A DNA stretch of 64,000 nucleotides from an uncultured Ruminococcus sp. (GTDB taxonomy: Bacteria > Bacillota > Clostridia > Lachnospirales > Lachnospiraceae): positions 1-64,000 of the forward strand of contig UQVC01000004.1 of NCBI GenBank assembly GCA_900544395.1. The letters are read 5' to 3'. This document shows, one piece after another, positions 8,065 to 16,457 of the stretch (position 1 is the stretch's first letter; each line of letters starts with the position of its first letter). Made by a program: the position numbers and the translations under genes. The notes beneath the pieces are model-generated. The model did not search any database and was not told the origin of the DNA. It saw only the letters and a program-made list of their open reading frames with translations.

Positions 8065-10329
8065 ATGGAAAAAGAAGGATGGAATAAACATACACACGAA
8101 CATCATCACCACTCGGAAGAGACCTGCGGATGCGGACATGAGCATCATCATTCGGAAGGAACTTGTGGATGTGGCCATGAACATCACCAGAAAGAGACGG
8201 AAAGTGAGGCCCGCGAATATGATCATGCAGATAAACAGATCTATCTCCTGGAAAATCTGGGGTGTGCACACTGTGCGTCCCAGATGGAGGAAAAAATCCG
8301 TGCATTGCCGCAGGTAGAGTTTGCTTCGATCACGTTTGCCACAGGACAGCTCCAGGTTGTGACCAACACAGAAGAAGAACTTTTGGAAATATTTCAGAAG
8401 ATCTGTGCGTCTATTGAAAGCGAGATCATTGTCAAAAAAAGATCTGGAAAGGCCGTTGGGAAACAGGAAATGAAAAAAGGAAGATTTTCAGAAAACAAAG
8501 CGGATCTGTGGGAAATCGGACTGGGGGCGGCGCTCTTTCTTCTGGGTCTGGCAACCCAGGAATTCAATGGATGGATCTCGTTTCTGGCATTGATCGCCGG
8601 ATATTTGATCCTTGGAAAAGATGTGCTTCTGACGGCAGGAAAGAATATTGGAAAAGGTCGTGTATTTGATGAAAATTTCCTGATGGGAGTTGCTACGGTT
8701 GCAGCAATTGTGATCGGAGATTATAAAGAAGCGGTGGGTGTGATGCTGTTCTACCGTGTGGGAGAGCTTTTTGAAGAGATTGCAGTTGCAAGAAGCAGAA
8801 ATCAGATCATGGAAGCAGTTGATCTGCGTCCGGAAGTGGTCAATCGAATCGCGGAAGATGGTTCTGTGCATGAGATTGCGGCAGGTGATGCGAAGGCAGG
8901 AGATATTCTGCTGGTACGTGCGGGAGACCGGATCCCCATGGACGGTGTGATTCTGGAAGGAGAGAGCCGTCTGGATACTTCACCGGTAACGGGAGAGCCG
9001 GTTCCAGTTTCCGTGGAGTCTGGCAGCAGTGTGACATCAGGATGCGTGAATCTCTCTGGTGTGCTGAAAATGCGGGTAGAAAAGGTGCTGGAGGATTCCA
9101 TGGTTACGAGAATCCTGAATTCTGTAGAGAATGCAGCAGCAAGCAAACCGAAGATTGATCGGTTTATCACCAGATTTTCCAGAATTTATACACCATTTGT
9201 AGTGGCTCTGGCGCTGGCGACGGCGATCATTCCGTCCATCGTGACAGGGGACTGGAACTACTGGGTATATACGGCGATCACATTCCTGGTGATCAGTTGT
9301 CCGTGCGCTCTTGTACTGAGTGTGCCGCTGGCATTTTTCTCCGGGATCGGGGCAGGTTCCAAGCGGGGAATCCTCTTTAAAGGAGGCGTTGCGATCGAGG
9401 CTCTGCAGAATATCAAAGCAGTTGTCATGGATAAAACAGGAACTGTTACCAAAGGAAATTTTGTAGTACAGGAGATTATTTCAGCAGGGGGATATAGTGA
9501 AGAGGAACTGTTACGCATTGCGGCAGCCTGTGAGGCAGCATCTTCCCATCCGATCGCAGTCAGTATTGCGGCGGCAGCAAGAGAGCGGAATCTGTCTGTG
9601 GAACAGCCCGGACAGGTGGAGGAGATTTCAGGAAACGGAATCGCAGCAGAACTGGCAGCGGGAAAGATACTCTGTGGAAACCGGAGACTTCTGGAACAGT
9701 ATCAGGTCGATCTGTCTTCTTATCAGCCGAAATCCTATGGAACAGAAGTGCTGCTGGCCGTCAATGGAGTGTATGCCGGATATCTGGTGATTGCGGACAC
9801 CGTAAAGGAAGAGGCAAAAGAAGCGGTGGCAGCAATCAAAGGGCAGAATATTCGGACAGTCATGCTCACAGGGGATGCAAGGGAAAATGCAGATGCAGTG
9901 GCAAAATGTACAGGGATTGATGAGGTGCATGCAAAACTGCTTCCTCAGGATAAGGTACAGAAATTGCAGGAGATCCGTCAGAGACAGGGAAGCGTGATGT
10001 TCGTAGGAGACGGGATCAACGACGCACCGGTTCTTGCAGGCGCCGATGTAGGGGCAGCCATGGGAAGCGGCGCAGACGCGGCTATCGAAGCAGCCGATGT
10101 GGTGTTTATGACATCTTCGATGGATGCCATACCACAGGCATTGAAGATCGCACAGATGACAGGAAAGATCGCAAAACAAAATGTTGCGTTTGCGTTGGCA
10201 GTGAAAGCTCTTGTGATGATCCTGGGACTTTTGGGGATGGCAAATATGTGGATGGCGGTCTTTGCAGACACAGGAGTGGCAATGCTCTGTATTTTAAATG
10301 CCATCCGGATTTTGTACAAAAAGGATTAA
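8065..10329 (+). CDS. Zn/Cd/Pb-type P1B ATPase with His-rich N-terminus
   Basis: Metal-exporting P-type ATPase (754 aa). The N-terminus carries a His/Cys-rich stretch with a near-tandem repeat (HSEETCGCGHEHHH then HSEGTCGCGHEHH), then an HMA domain with GCAHCAS. The transport core has SCPCALVLS (Cys412, Cys414), the phosphorylation site DKTGT (Asp456) and GDGINDAP. The features fit the Zn2+/Cd2+/Pb2+ subgroup (ZntA/CadA). I use ATG 8065 because GGAGG at 8052-8056 is well spaced; the upstream in-frame ATG 8044 has no such site. It is controlled by the ArsR-type operator upstream. Confidence 0.93.
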   Translation: MEKEGWNKHTHEHHHHSEETCGCGHEHHHSEGTCGCGHEHHQKETESEAREYDHADKQIYLLENLGCAHCASQMEEKIRALPQVEFASITFATGQLQVVTNTEEELLEIFQKICASIESEIIVKKRSGKAVGKQEMKKGRFSENKADLWEIGLGAALFLLGLATQEFNGWISFLALIAGYLILGKDVLLTAGKNIGKGRVFDENFLMGVATVAAIVIGDYKEAVGVMLFYRVGELFEEIAVARSRNQIMEAVDLRPEVVNRIAEDGSVHEIAAGDAKAGDILLVRAGDRIPMDGVILEGESRLDTSPVTGEPVPVSVESGSSVTSGCVNLSGVLKMRVEKVLEDSMVTRILNSVENAAASKPKIDRFITRFSRIYTPFVVALALATAIIPSIVTGDWNYWVYTAITFLVISCPCALVLSVPLAFFSGIGAGSKRGILFKGGVAIEALQNIKAVVMDKTGTVTKGNFVVQEIISAGGYSEEELLRIAAACEAASSHPIAVSIAAAARERNLSVEQPGQVEEISGNGIAAELAAGKILCGNRRLLEQYQVDLSSYQPKSYGTEVLLAVNGVYAGYLVIADTVKEEAKEAVAAIKGQNIRTVMLTGDARENADAVAKCTGIDEVHAKLLPQDKVQKLQEIRQRQGSVMFVGDGINDAPVLAGADVGAAMGSGADAAIEAADVVFMTSSMDAIPQALKIAQMTGKIAKQNVAFALAVKALVMILGLLGMANMWMAVFADTGVAMLCILNAIRILYKKD

Positions 10330-10372
10330 AGAAAAATTAAGAAAAACCAAACGGAAAGGACGTTGCAAGGCG

Positions 10373-10401
10373 TTGACCGAACTCTGTTTTTTTCGTATAA
10401 T
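10373..10401 (+). promoter_or_regulatory. Promoter of the arsR operon
   Basis: TTGACC (10373-10378), 17-bp spacer, TATAAT (10396-10401). A short perfect repeat ATCGG-TTT-CCGAT lies at 10410-10422. It does not resemble the ArsR operator at 8023, so self-regulation is not evident. Confidence 0.8.
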
Positions 10402-10472
10402 GAAAGTCAATCGGTTTCCGATGAAAAAGAAAAGGACTGTGTGAAAACAGAAGCCGGGAAGGGGAAGAAAAG

Positions 10473-10832
10473 ATGGAAAAACTGGAAGTGGAGCATTGTG
10501 ATCTGCTGCATTCGCATTACGATACAGTGAAAGAAATACGGGAAAAAATGCCGCAGGCAGAAGAAATCAGAGGACTGGCAGATTTTTTCAAGGTGTTTGC
10601 AGATGCGACCAGGATCCGGATCCTTTGTGTGTTGTCACACTCGGAGATGTGTGTCTGTGATCTGGCGCAGACATTGGATATGACACAGTCAGCAATTTCA
10701 CATCAGCTTCGGATCCTGAAGCAGATGAAACTGGTTGTCAATCGAAGAGAGGGAAAGACAGTGTTCTATTCACTGGCAGATGGCCATATCAGGACAATTA
10801 TGGATCAGGGAATGGAACATATCAGGGAATGA
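10473..10832 (+). CDS. ArsR/SmtB-family metal-sensing repressor
   Basis: Winged-helix metalloregulator (119 aa). It carries two metal-site signatures: the CadC-like alpha-3 motif MCVCDL just before the recognition helix (TQSAISHQLRILKQM), and the SmtB/CzrA alpha-5 pattern Asp-x-His-x10-His-x2-Glu in the last 19 residues (DGHIRTIMDQGMEHIRE). The N-terminus also holds HCDLLHSHYD, as in CadC. It should repress the efflux ATPases and release DNA on Zn, Cd or Pb binding. One base separates its stop from the next start. Confidence 0.92.
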   Translation: MEKLEVEHCDLLHSHYDTVKEIREKMPQAEEIRGLADFFKVFADATRIRILCVLSHSEMCVCDLAQTLDMTQSAISHQLRILKQMKLVVNRREGKTVFYSLADGHIRTIMDQGMEHIRE

Positions 10833-10833
10833 G

Positions 10834-12693
10834 ATGAAAAAAGAAATAAAACGCAGAGGGATCGTGTGTGTTGTCGCTGCAGCAGGTTATGCCGCAGCGC
10901 TTGCGGGCACAGAATACTGGCAGCTACATGGGAATGCCAGGATGCTGGTCTTTCTGATTCCGTATCTTCTGATGGTATGGGAGACAGGAAGGCTTCTTTG
11001 GAAAAGTTTGAGGAAACGTAAATTATTTGATGAGAATCTTCTGATCTTACTTGCCACAGTGGGTGCGTTTTTTGTACATCGGTACTCAGAGGCAGTAGGA
11101 GCAATGCTGTTTTTCCAGATTGGAAAGCTGGTAGAGACGTTTTCCATGCTTAGGACACACAAGTCCATTGAAAAGTTCATGGATATCCGTCCTCAGTATG
11201 CCAACTTAAAGATCAGCGGCGGGGAAATCCAGGTGCCGCCGGAGGAACTGAATCCCAGACAGATCATCATCATCAAGCCGGGAGAGCGGATCCCGGTAGA
11301 TGCTGTCGTTACACAGGGAATCAGTACGTTGGATACAAAAGCTCTGACCGGAGAGGCAGAGCCAAGGCAGGTGCAGATCGGAAGCAGGATCTACAGCGGA
11401 AGCATCAACATCAGCGGAGTGCTGGAGGCGAGAGTACTGAAAGCTTCTGCAGACTCTACGGCGTCCCGGATCATTGATATGATCTCTCATGCAGATAATC
11501 GAAGAGCCGGGACAGAGAACTTTGCAGAAAAGTTTACCAGATATTATACTCCTCTTGTGACGTTGTTCGGGATTCTTGTGATGATCCTTCCGCCGATGAT
11601 GCTGGAGGGGACACAGCCGGAAGCATGGTTTTACAGAGGACTGATCGTGCTGGTTGCAGCATGTCCATGCGGTTTGCTGCTTTCTGTGCCATTGGCCTTT
11701 CTGGGCGGGATCGGAGCGGCATCCAGACAGGGAGTTCTGATCAAGGGGAGCAATTTTTTAGAAGCCCTTTCCAAAACAGATACCTTTGTGTTTGATAAGA
11801 CCGGAACCTTGACAGAAGGCGTATTCCGGGTAAAGAAAGTATGTCCGAAAAAGATGGAGCCGGAAGAACTTTTGGAGCTGACCGCTTATGGAGAGGCATA
11901 TTCCAGCCATCCGATCGCAGTTTCCCTGCAGGAGGCATACCAGAAGCCGATTCAAAAAGAACGGATCCAGTCTGTGAAAGAATTTCCGGGATTTGGTCTG
12001 GAAGCAGTGGTAGACGGGAAGCAGCTGGAAATCGGAAATTCGAAATTTATGAATCAGCGGGGATATTTCTATCAGAGAGTTTCGGAGATCGGAACTGCCG
12101 TCCATGTGGCTGTGGATGGAGAATATGCCGGATATATCCTGATTACAGATGTGATCAGAAAAGAAGCTGGATGGCTTTTGAAATGGCTGAAACGTCATCA
12201 GCTGGAGGCGGTGATAGTGACTGGGGATAATGAACGGGTTGCCGAAGATACTGCTCGTAAGCTGAAGATCGATTACGTGTATGCCAATCTGATGCCGGAA
12301 GAAAAGGTAGAGCAGGTCGAAGAATTCATGGAAAGTCAGCTGGAAGACGAGAAGCTGGCGTTTATCGGAGACGGGATCAACGACGCACCGGTTCTGGCCC
12401 GTGCGGATATCGGGATTGCCATGGGGGGACTGGGTGCAGATGCGGCACTGGAGGCCGCAGATATCATTTTGATGGAAGATGATCTCTCCAGGGTTGTCAA
12501 TGCGATTCGGATCTCAAAGGGAACAATCCGGGCGGTCAAACAGAATCTGATCTTTGCGATCGGAATGAAAGTGATCCTGCTGGCATTGGCTTCCCTGGGA
12601 TATGTAACAATGAAACATGCAATTTTAGCGGATATGGCAGTCATGATGATCAATTTACTGAATTCATTCTGGGTACTGAAATATCCGGAATAA
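10834..12693 (+). CDS. Second P1B-type metal ATPase, no N-terminal metal domain
   Basis: Heavy-metal P-type ATPase (619 aa) lacking any HMA or His-rich N-terminus. Core motifs: ACPCGLLLS with Cys277 and Cys279 (the family's usual Ala after CPC is Gly here), DKTGT (Asp321), and GDGINDAP followed by IGIAMG. I use ATG 10834, one base after the ArsR stop with AGGGA upstream, not the longer in-frame start inside arsR. Probably also exports a divalent soft metal; specificity may differ from the first ATPase. A 29-base stretch around GDGINDAPVL is identical in both ATPase genes. Confidence 0.9.
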   Translation: MKKEIKRRGIVCVVAAAGYAAALAGTEYWQLHGNARMLVFLIPYLLMVWETGRLLWKSLRKRKLFDENLLILLATVGAFFVHRYSEAVGAMLFFQIGKLVETFSMLRTHKSIEKFMDIRPQYANLKISGGEIQVPPEELNPRQIIIIKPGERIPVDAVVTQGISTLDTKALTGEAEPRQVQIGSRIYSGSINISGVLEARVLKASADSTASRIIDMISHADNRRAGTENFAEKFTRYYTPLVTLFGILVMILPPMMLEGTQPEAWFYRGLIVLVAACPCGLLLSVPLAFLGGIGAASRQGVLIKGSNFLEALSKTDTFVFDKTGTLTEGVFRVKKVCPKKMEPEELLELTAYGEAYSSHPIAVSLQEAYQKPIQKERIQSVKEFPGFGLEAVVDGKQLEIGNSKFMNQRGYFYQRVSEIGTAVHVAVDGEYAGYILITDVIRKEAGWLLKWLKRHQLEAVIVTGDNERVAEDTARKLKIDYVYANLMPEEKVEQVEEFMESQLEDEKLAFIGDGINDAPVLARADIGIAMGGLGADAALEAADIILMEDDLSRVVNAIRISKGTIRAVKQNLIFAIGMKVILLALASLGYVTMKHAILADMAVMMINLLNSFWVLKYPE

Positions 12694-12708
12694 GGGGTGT
12701 AACAGATT

Positions 12709-13257
12709 ATGAAACGAACCATATTGTGTTCTCTTGTATTTTCGGTCTGTCTTCTGACAGGGTGTGCAAATTCTTTGAAAGACGGAACCGAAGCGATGGA
12801 GGAAGGTCAGTATGCAGAGGCCGTGACTGCGTTTCAGAAAGCAGCAGAAGAAGAAAAAAATACGGCAGAAGCATATCGGGGACTTGGCATGGCATATTAT
12901 GAGCAGGAGGACTATCAGGCCGCCCGGGATGCCTTTGAACAGGCACTTTCTGCAGGCGGTGAGAAGACTCCGGCGCTCTACAATCTGATGGGGATCTGTG
13001 GAATGCAGATGGAAGATCATGTCTATGCATTGGAGCAGTTTACACAGGGTATCGAGTTGTCTCAGAACAGCGGGACATCGGCAGAAGAAGCGGAAAGTTT
13101 CAGTGAGGTTTTGCAGGAGATGCGGTTCAATCAGATCGTATGCTATGAAAGACTGGGAGACTGGGAGAATGCCAAGGCGAAAATGACGGAATATCTGCAG
13201 GTCTATCCAGATGATGCAAAAGCCAAGCGGGAAGCGAAGTTTCTGCAGACCAGATAA
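12709..13257 (+). CDS. TPR-repeat lipoprotein
   Basis: Small surface lipoprotein (182 aa). The N-terminus has a signal peptide ending in a lipobox (LLTGC), so the protein would be anchored by a lipidated Cys on the outer face of the membrane. The rest is tetratricopeptide repeats (for example GQYAEAVTAFQKAAEEEKN, then DYQAARDAFEQAL and DHVYALEQFTQGIEL). It starts 15 bp after the ATPase and is the last gene of the arsR operon. The role is unknown; probably a protein-interaction scaffold. Confidence 0.85.
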   Translation: MKRTILCSLVFSVCLLTGCANSLKDGTEAMEEGQYAEAVTAFQKAAEEEKNTAEAYRGLGMAYYEQEDYQAARDAFEQALSAGGEKTPALYNLMGICGMQMEDHVYALEQFTQGIELSQNSGTSAEEAESFSEVLQEMRFNQIVCYERLGDWENAKAKMTEYLQVYPDDAKAKREAKFLQTR

Positions 13258-13280
13258 AATAGAACATGTAACAGTAGAAT

Positions 13281-13325
13281 ACGCTGACTGTAGAAAAGAT
13301 TCTGTAGTCGGCGTCCTTTGTTTTT
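13281..13325 (+). terminator. Terminator after TPR lipoprotein
   Basis: 13-bp stem including three G-U pairs (13281-13293 with 13302-13314), 8-nt loop, then a T-rich tail (13315-13325). Ends the metal-efflux operon. Confidence 0.78.
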
Positions 13326-13340
13326 GGGAAAGGAGAAAAA

Positions 13341-13919
13341 ATGCCGGGATATCAGATCACAGAATTTTGTCATCGGATGATACAGGATCATATAAAAGAA
13401 GGAGACTGCTGTGTAGATGCGACAGCAGGCAATGGGAATGATACGGAGTTTCTCTGCCGTCTTGCAGGAAGAGCGGGAAGGGTCTATGCGTTTGATATTC
13501 AGAAGGAAGCAGTAGAACATACCAGAAGCCGCCTGGAACAGGTCGGCTTGTCGGATCGGGCAGAAGTGATCCTGGATGGGCATGAGCATATGGGACAGTA
13601 TGTCCGGGAACAGGTATCAGCGATTACCTTTAATTTTGGATATCTGCCGGGAGGTGACCATCAGATCGCCACACAGGCAGAGACGAGCATCCAGGCAATA
13701 GAGACAGGTCTGAAACTGTTGAAAAAAGGCGGGATCATGAGCCTTTGTATTTACAGTGGAGGGGATAGTGGATTTGCTGAAAAGGATGCACTTTTGAAGT
13801 ATTTAAAGACATTGGATTCCAGAGAATTTCTGGTTATTGTCAGTCACTATTATAACAGAGAGAATCATCCGCCGATCCCGGCGTTTGTGATTCGGATGAG
13901 AGAAGAAGGGAGAGTGTAA
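13341..13919 (+). CDS. mnmM: tRNA methyltransferase, MnmM/YtqB family
   Basis: SAM-dependent methyltransferase (192 aa) of the YtqB family, reported to methylate nm5s2U to mnm5s2U at the tRNA wobble position in Gram-positives. Motif I is DATAGNGNDTEFL and the acidic end of beta-2 is YAFDIQKEA; TFNFGYLPGGDH is the family's characteristic loop. AAGGAG precedes the ATG. The stop directly abuts the next start codon. Family assignment is firm; the tRNA role follows from published work on homologues. Confidence 0.85.
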   Translation: MPGYQITEFCHRMIQDHIKEGDCCVDATAGNGNDTEFLCRLAGRAGRVYAFDIQKEAVEHTRSRLEQVGLSDRAEVILDGHEHMGQYVREQVSAITFNFGYLPGGDHQIATQAETSIQAIETGLKLLKKGGIMSLCIYSGGDSGFAEKDALLKYLKTLDSREFLVIVSHYYNRENHPPIPAFVIRMREEGRV

Positions 13920-15194
13920 ATGGGATTTTCGTTGGATGTAGGCGTGCCGGTTGTGACTGTATTTTTACAGGGACTATTAAGCTTTTTTTCACCTTGTGTG
14001 CTACCTTTAGTGCCGCTTTATCTGGGATATCTTTCTGGTGGAGCCGGAGAAGGGGAATTGTATGGAAAGAAAGGCAGATTATTTCTGAATACCTTTTGCT
14101 TTGTGATAGGGATCAGTACTGCATTTTTTGCAATGGGACTGGGCGTATCGGCAGCCGGAAGTTTTCTGGATCAGAACCAGGCGCTGGTAGCCAGGATTGG
14201 CGGGGTTCTGGTTATTTTGTTCGGGTTGTACCAGCTGGGAATTTTTGGAAAATCGAAATTGCTGGGAACAGAACACCGTTTCTGGTTAAAGCTGGACAAA
14301 CTGAAGATGTCTCCGATCGTGGCCTTGATCTTTGGATTTACGTTTAGTTTTGCGTGGACGCCATGTGTGGGCCCGGCGCTGGCAAGCGTGCTTTTGATGG
14401 CAGGAAGCGCAGGAACCAAGATGATGGGATTTTTGTTGATCGGGGTGTATACTCTGGGATTTGTTCTGCCGTTTCTGGCAGTGGGACTGTTTACCGCGAA
14501 AGTGCTCGGACTGTTTAAAAAGTACAATTATGTCGTAAAATATACGGTGAAAATCGGCGGGATCCTGATGATCTTTCTGGGAATTCTGATGGTGACAGGC
14601 AAGATGAATGCCATCACAGGATATTTGTCGGGAGCGCCGGCACAGACTTCGTCCAAGGAATCCACGGAGGATGCGGATAAGAATCAGACAGGAAAAGAAG
14701 AAAAAGATCCGCAAGAAGACAGCAGCAAGTCAGAAGAGCAGCAGGATCTGTATCCGGCGCCGGATTTTGTGCTGACAGATCAGTATGGAAATACGCACAG
14801 TCTGGCAGACTATAAAGGAAAGACGGTTTTCTTGAATTTCTGGGCTACCTGGTGCGGACCGTGCAGAAATGAAATGCCGGAGATCCAGAAGATTTATGAG
14901 GAGACGCTGCAGGAAGAAGACAGTGATCTGGTGATCCTTGGAATTGCGGCGCCGGGATTTGGTCAGGAAAAGAGTCAGGAAGAAGTGGAAGCATTTCTGG
15001 AGGAAAACGGATATACGTACCCGGTGCTGATGGATACTACGGGAGAAGTATTCATGGAGTATGGAATCAGCGCCTATCCGACCACCTTTATGGTGGATCG
15101 GGACGGCAATCTGTTTGGATATATACAGGGACAGTTAAATGAAGCGATGATGCGCAGTATTATCCGTCAGACGATGGAAGGCAAGAGAGAGTAG
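13920..15194 (+). CDS. CcdA-type membrane protein fused to TlpA-like thioredoxin
   Basis: Two-part redox protein (424 aa). Residues 1-230 form a CcdA/DsbD-like six-helix membrane domain with the Cys pair context LSFFSPCVLPLVPLYLGYLS and FAWTPCVGP. A charged linker (about 240-275) leads to an extracytoplasmic TlpA/ResA-like thioredoxin domain with the active site FWATWCGPCRNEMPE. The fusion would pass electrons from cytoplasmic thioredoxin straight to its own outer domain, reducing disulfides outside the cell. Start is at the first base after the MnmM stop. Confidence 0.92.
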   Translation: MGFSLDVGVPVVTVFLQGLLSFFSPCVLPLVPLYLGYLSGGAGEGELYGKKGRLFLNTFCFVIGISTAFFAMGLGVSAAGSFLDQNQALVARIGGVLVILFGLYQLGIFGKSKLLGTEHRFWLKLDKLKMSPIVALIFGFTFSFAWTPCVGPALASVLLMAGSAGTKMMGFLLIGVYTLGFVLPFLAVGLFTAKVLGLFKKYNYVVKYTVKIGGILMIFLGILMVTGKMNAITGYLSGAPAQTSSKESTEDADKNQTGKEEKDPQEDSSKSEEQQDLYPAPDFVLTDQYGNTHSLADYKGKTVFLNFWATWCGPCRNEMPEIQKIYEETLQEEDSDLVILGIAAPGFGQEKSQEEVEAFLEENGYTYPVLMDTTGEVFMEYGISAYPTTFMVDRDGNLFGYIQGQLNEAMMRSIIRQTMEGKRE

Positions 15195-15205
15195 GAGAGA
15201 AGCGA

Positions 15206-16447
15206 ATGACGTTGTATGAGATGAAAGAAACCGAAGAACGTGTGATTCTGGTAGGGGTTCAGGAGCAGGAGGGGGAACCGGAGGAGGAATCCTTAGATGA
15301 ACTGGCAGAACTGGCACGTACTGCAGGCGCTCAGGTTGTAGGCAGACTGATCCAGAAACGGGAAGCTATGCATCCGGCAACCTATGTTGGAAAAGGAAAA
15401 ATCCTGGAACTCAAAGAACTGCTGTGGGAGACAGACGCCACGGGAATTATCTGTGACGATGAGCTCACTTCCGTACAGTTAAATCATCTGGAGGAAGAAC
15501 TGGAGTGCAAGATTGTAGACCGGACACTGTTGATTTTGGATATTTTTGCAGGAAGGGCAGTGAGCAGGGAAGGAAAGATCCAGGTGGAGTTGGCACAGCT
15601 GAAATATCGTGCGGCGAGACTTGTCGGACTTCGTAATTCTCTCTCCCGTCTGGGAGGCGGGATCGGGACAAGAGGACCCGGAGAGAAAAAGCTGGAGATG
15701 GACCGCCGTTTGATCCGGGAGCGGATCAGCCGTCTGAAAAAAGAACTGCGGGAAGTGGAGGAGCACAGAGAGCGGCTTCGCACACAGCGCAAACGTTCGA
15801 ATTTGAAGGTGGCAGCGCTGGTGGGATATACGTCTGCAGGAAAGAGCAGTCTGGAAAATGCGCTGACAGGAGCGGGGGTATTGGAAGATGCCATGCTGTT
15901 CGCTACCCTGGATACTACCACACGGGCGCTGAAACTGGCAGACACGCAGGAAATCCTGCTCAGTGACACCGTTGGATTTATCTGGAAACTTCCCCATCAT
16001 CTGGTAGAAGCGTTTAAAAGTACGCTGGAAGAAGCAAAGTATGCGGATATCATCATTCATGTGGTGGATGCTGCCAACCCGCATCAGGATACACAGATGC
16101 ATGTTGTATATGAGACGCTGCGCCAGCTTGGAGCCGAAGGGAAGCCTGTGATCACCGTATTTAATAAGCAGGATAAACTGGAAGCACCCGGATATTTCCG
16201 GGATTTTCATGCAGAATATTCAATCCCGGTCTCAGCAAAGACAGGAGAAGGTCTGGAAGAATTAAAAGAAGCGCTGCTTGAGATCCTGCGAAAAGAGCAG
16301 ATTTATATCGAGCGTCTGTATTCTTTTGCGGAGGCAGGAAAGATCCAGCTGATCCGCACCCAGGGACAGCTGCTGTCAGAGGAATATGTACCGGATGGCA
16401 TTGAAGTGAGGGCATATGTGCCAAAAGAAATCTGGGGAAAAGTGTAA
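15206..16447 (+). CDS. hflX: GTPase HflX
   Basis: Ribosome-associated GTPase (413 aa) that in other bacteria splits stalled or heat-damaged 70S ribosomes. The N-terminal HflX domain is followed by the glycine-rich GIGTRGPGEKKLE linker, a coiled-coil (about 165-200), and the G domain with P-loop GYTSAGKSS, switch FATLDTTTR, DTVGF and NKQD. The usual P-loop is GYTNAGKST; the two Ser replacements are mild. AGGAGAG precedes the ATG. Confidence 0.95.
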   Translation: MTLYEMKETEERVILVGVQEQEGEPEEESLDELAELARTAGAQVVGRLIQKREAMHPATYVGKGKILELKELLWETDATGIICDDELTSVQLNHLEEELECKIVDRTLLILDIFAGRAVSREGKIQVELAQLKYRAARLVGLRNSLSRLGGGIGTRGPGEKKLEMDRRLIRERISRLKKELREVEEHRERLRTQRKRSNLKVAALVGYTSAGKSSLENALTGAGVLEDAMLFATLDTTTRALKLADTQEILLSDTVGFIWKLPHHLVEAFKSTLEEAKYADIIIHVVDAANPHQDTQMHVVYETLRQLGAEGKPVITVFNKQDKLEAPGYFRDFHAEYSIPVSAKTGEGLEELKEALLEILRKEQIYIERLYSFAEAGKIQLIRTQGQLLSEEYVPDGIEVRAYVPKEIWGKV

Positions 16448-16457
16448 AACTTTTCCC
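16435..16457. other. Hairpin between convergent hflX and metE-like genes
   Basis: 9-bp perfect stem GGGAAAAGT / ACTTTTCCC with loop GTAAA, covering the hflX stop codon and ending at the stop of the opposite gene. It lacks a T-run on the plus strand, so at best a weak bidirectional terminator. Confidence 0.45.

Noticed and set aside
15479..16210. 243-codon minus-strand frame opposite hflX
   Set aside because: No ribosome site, no recognisable domain, and covers conserved HflX motifs.
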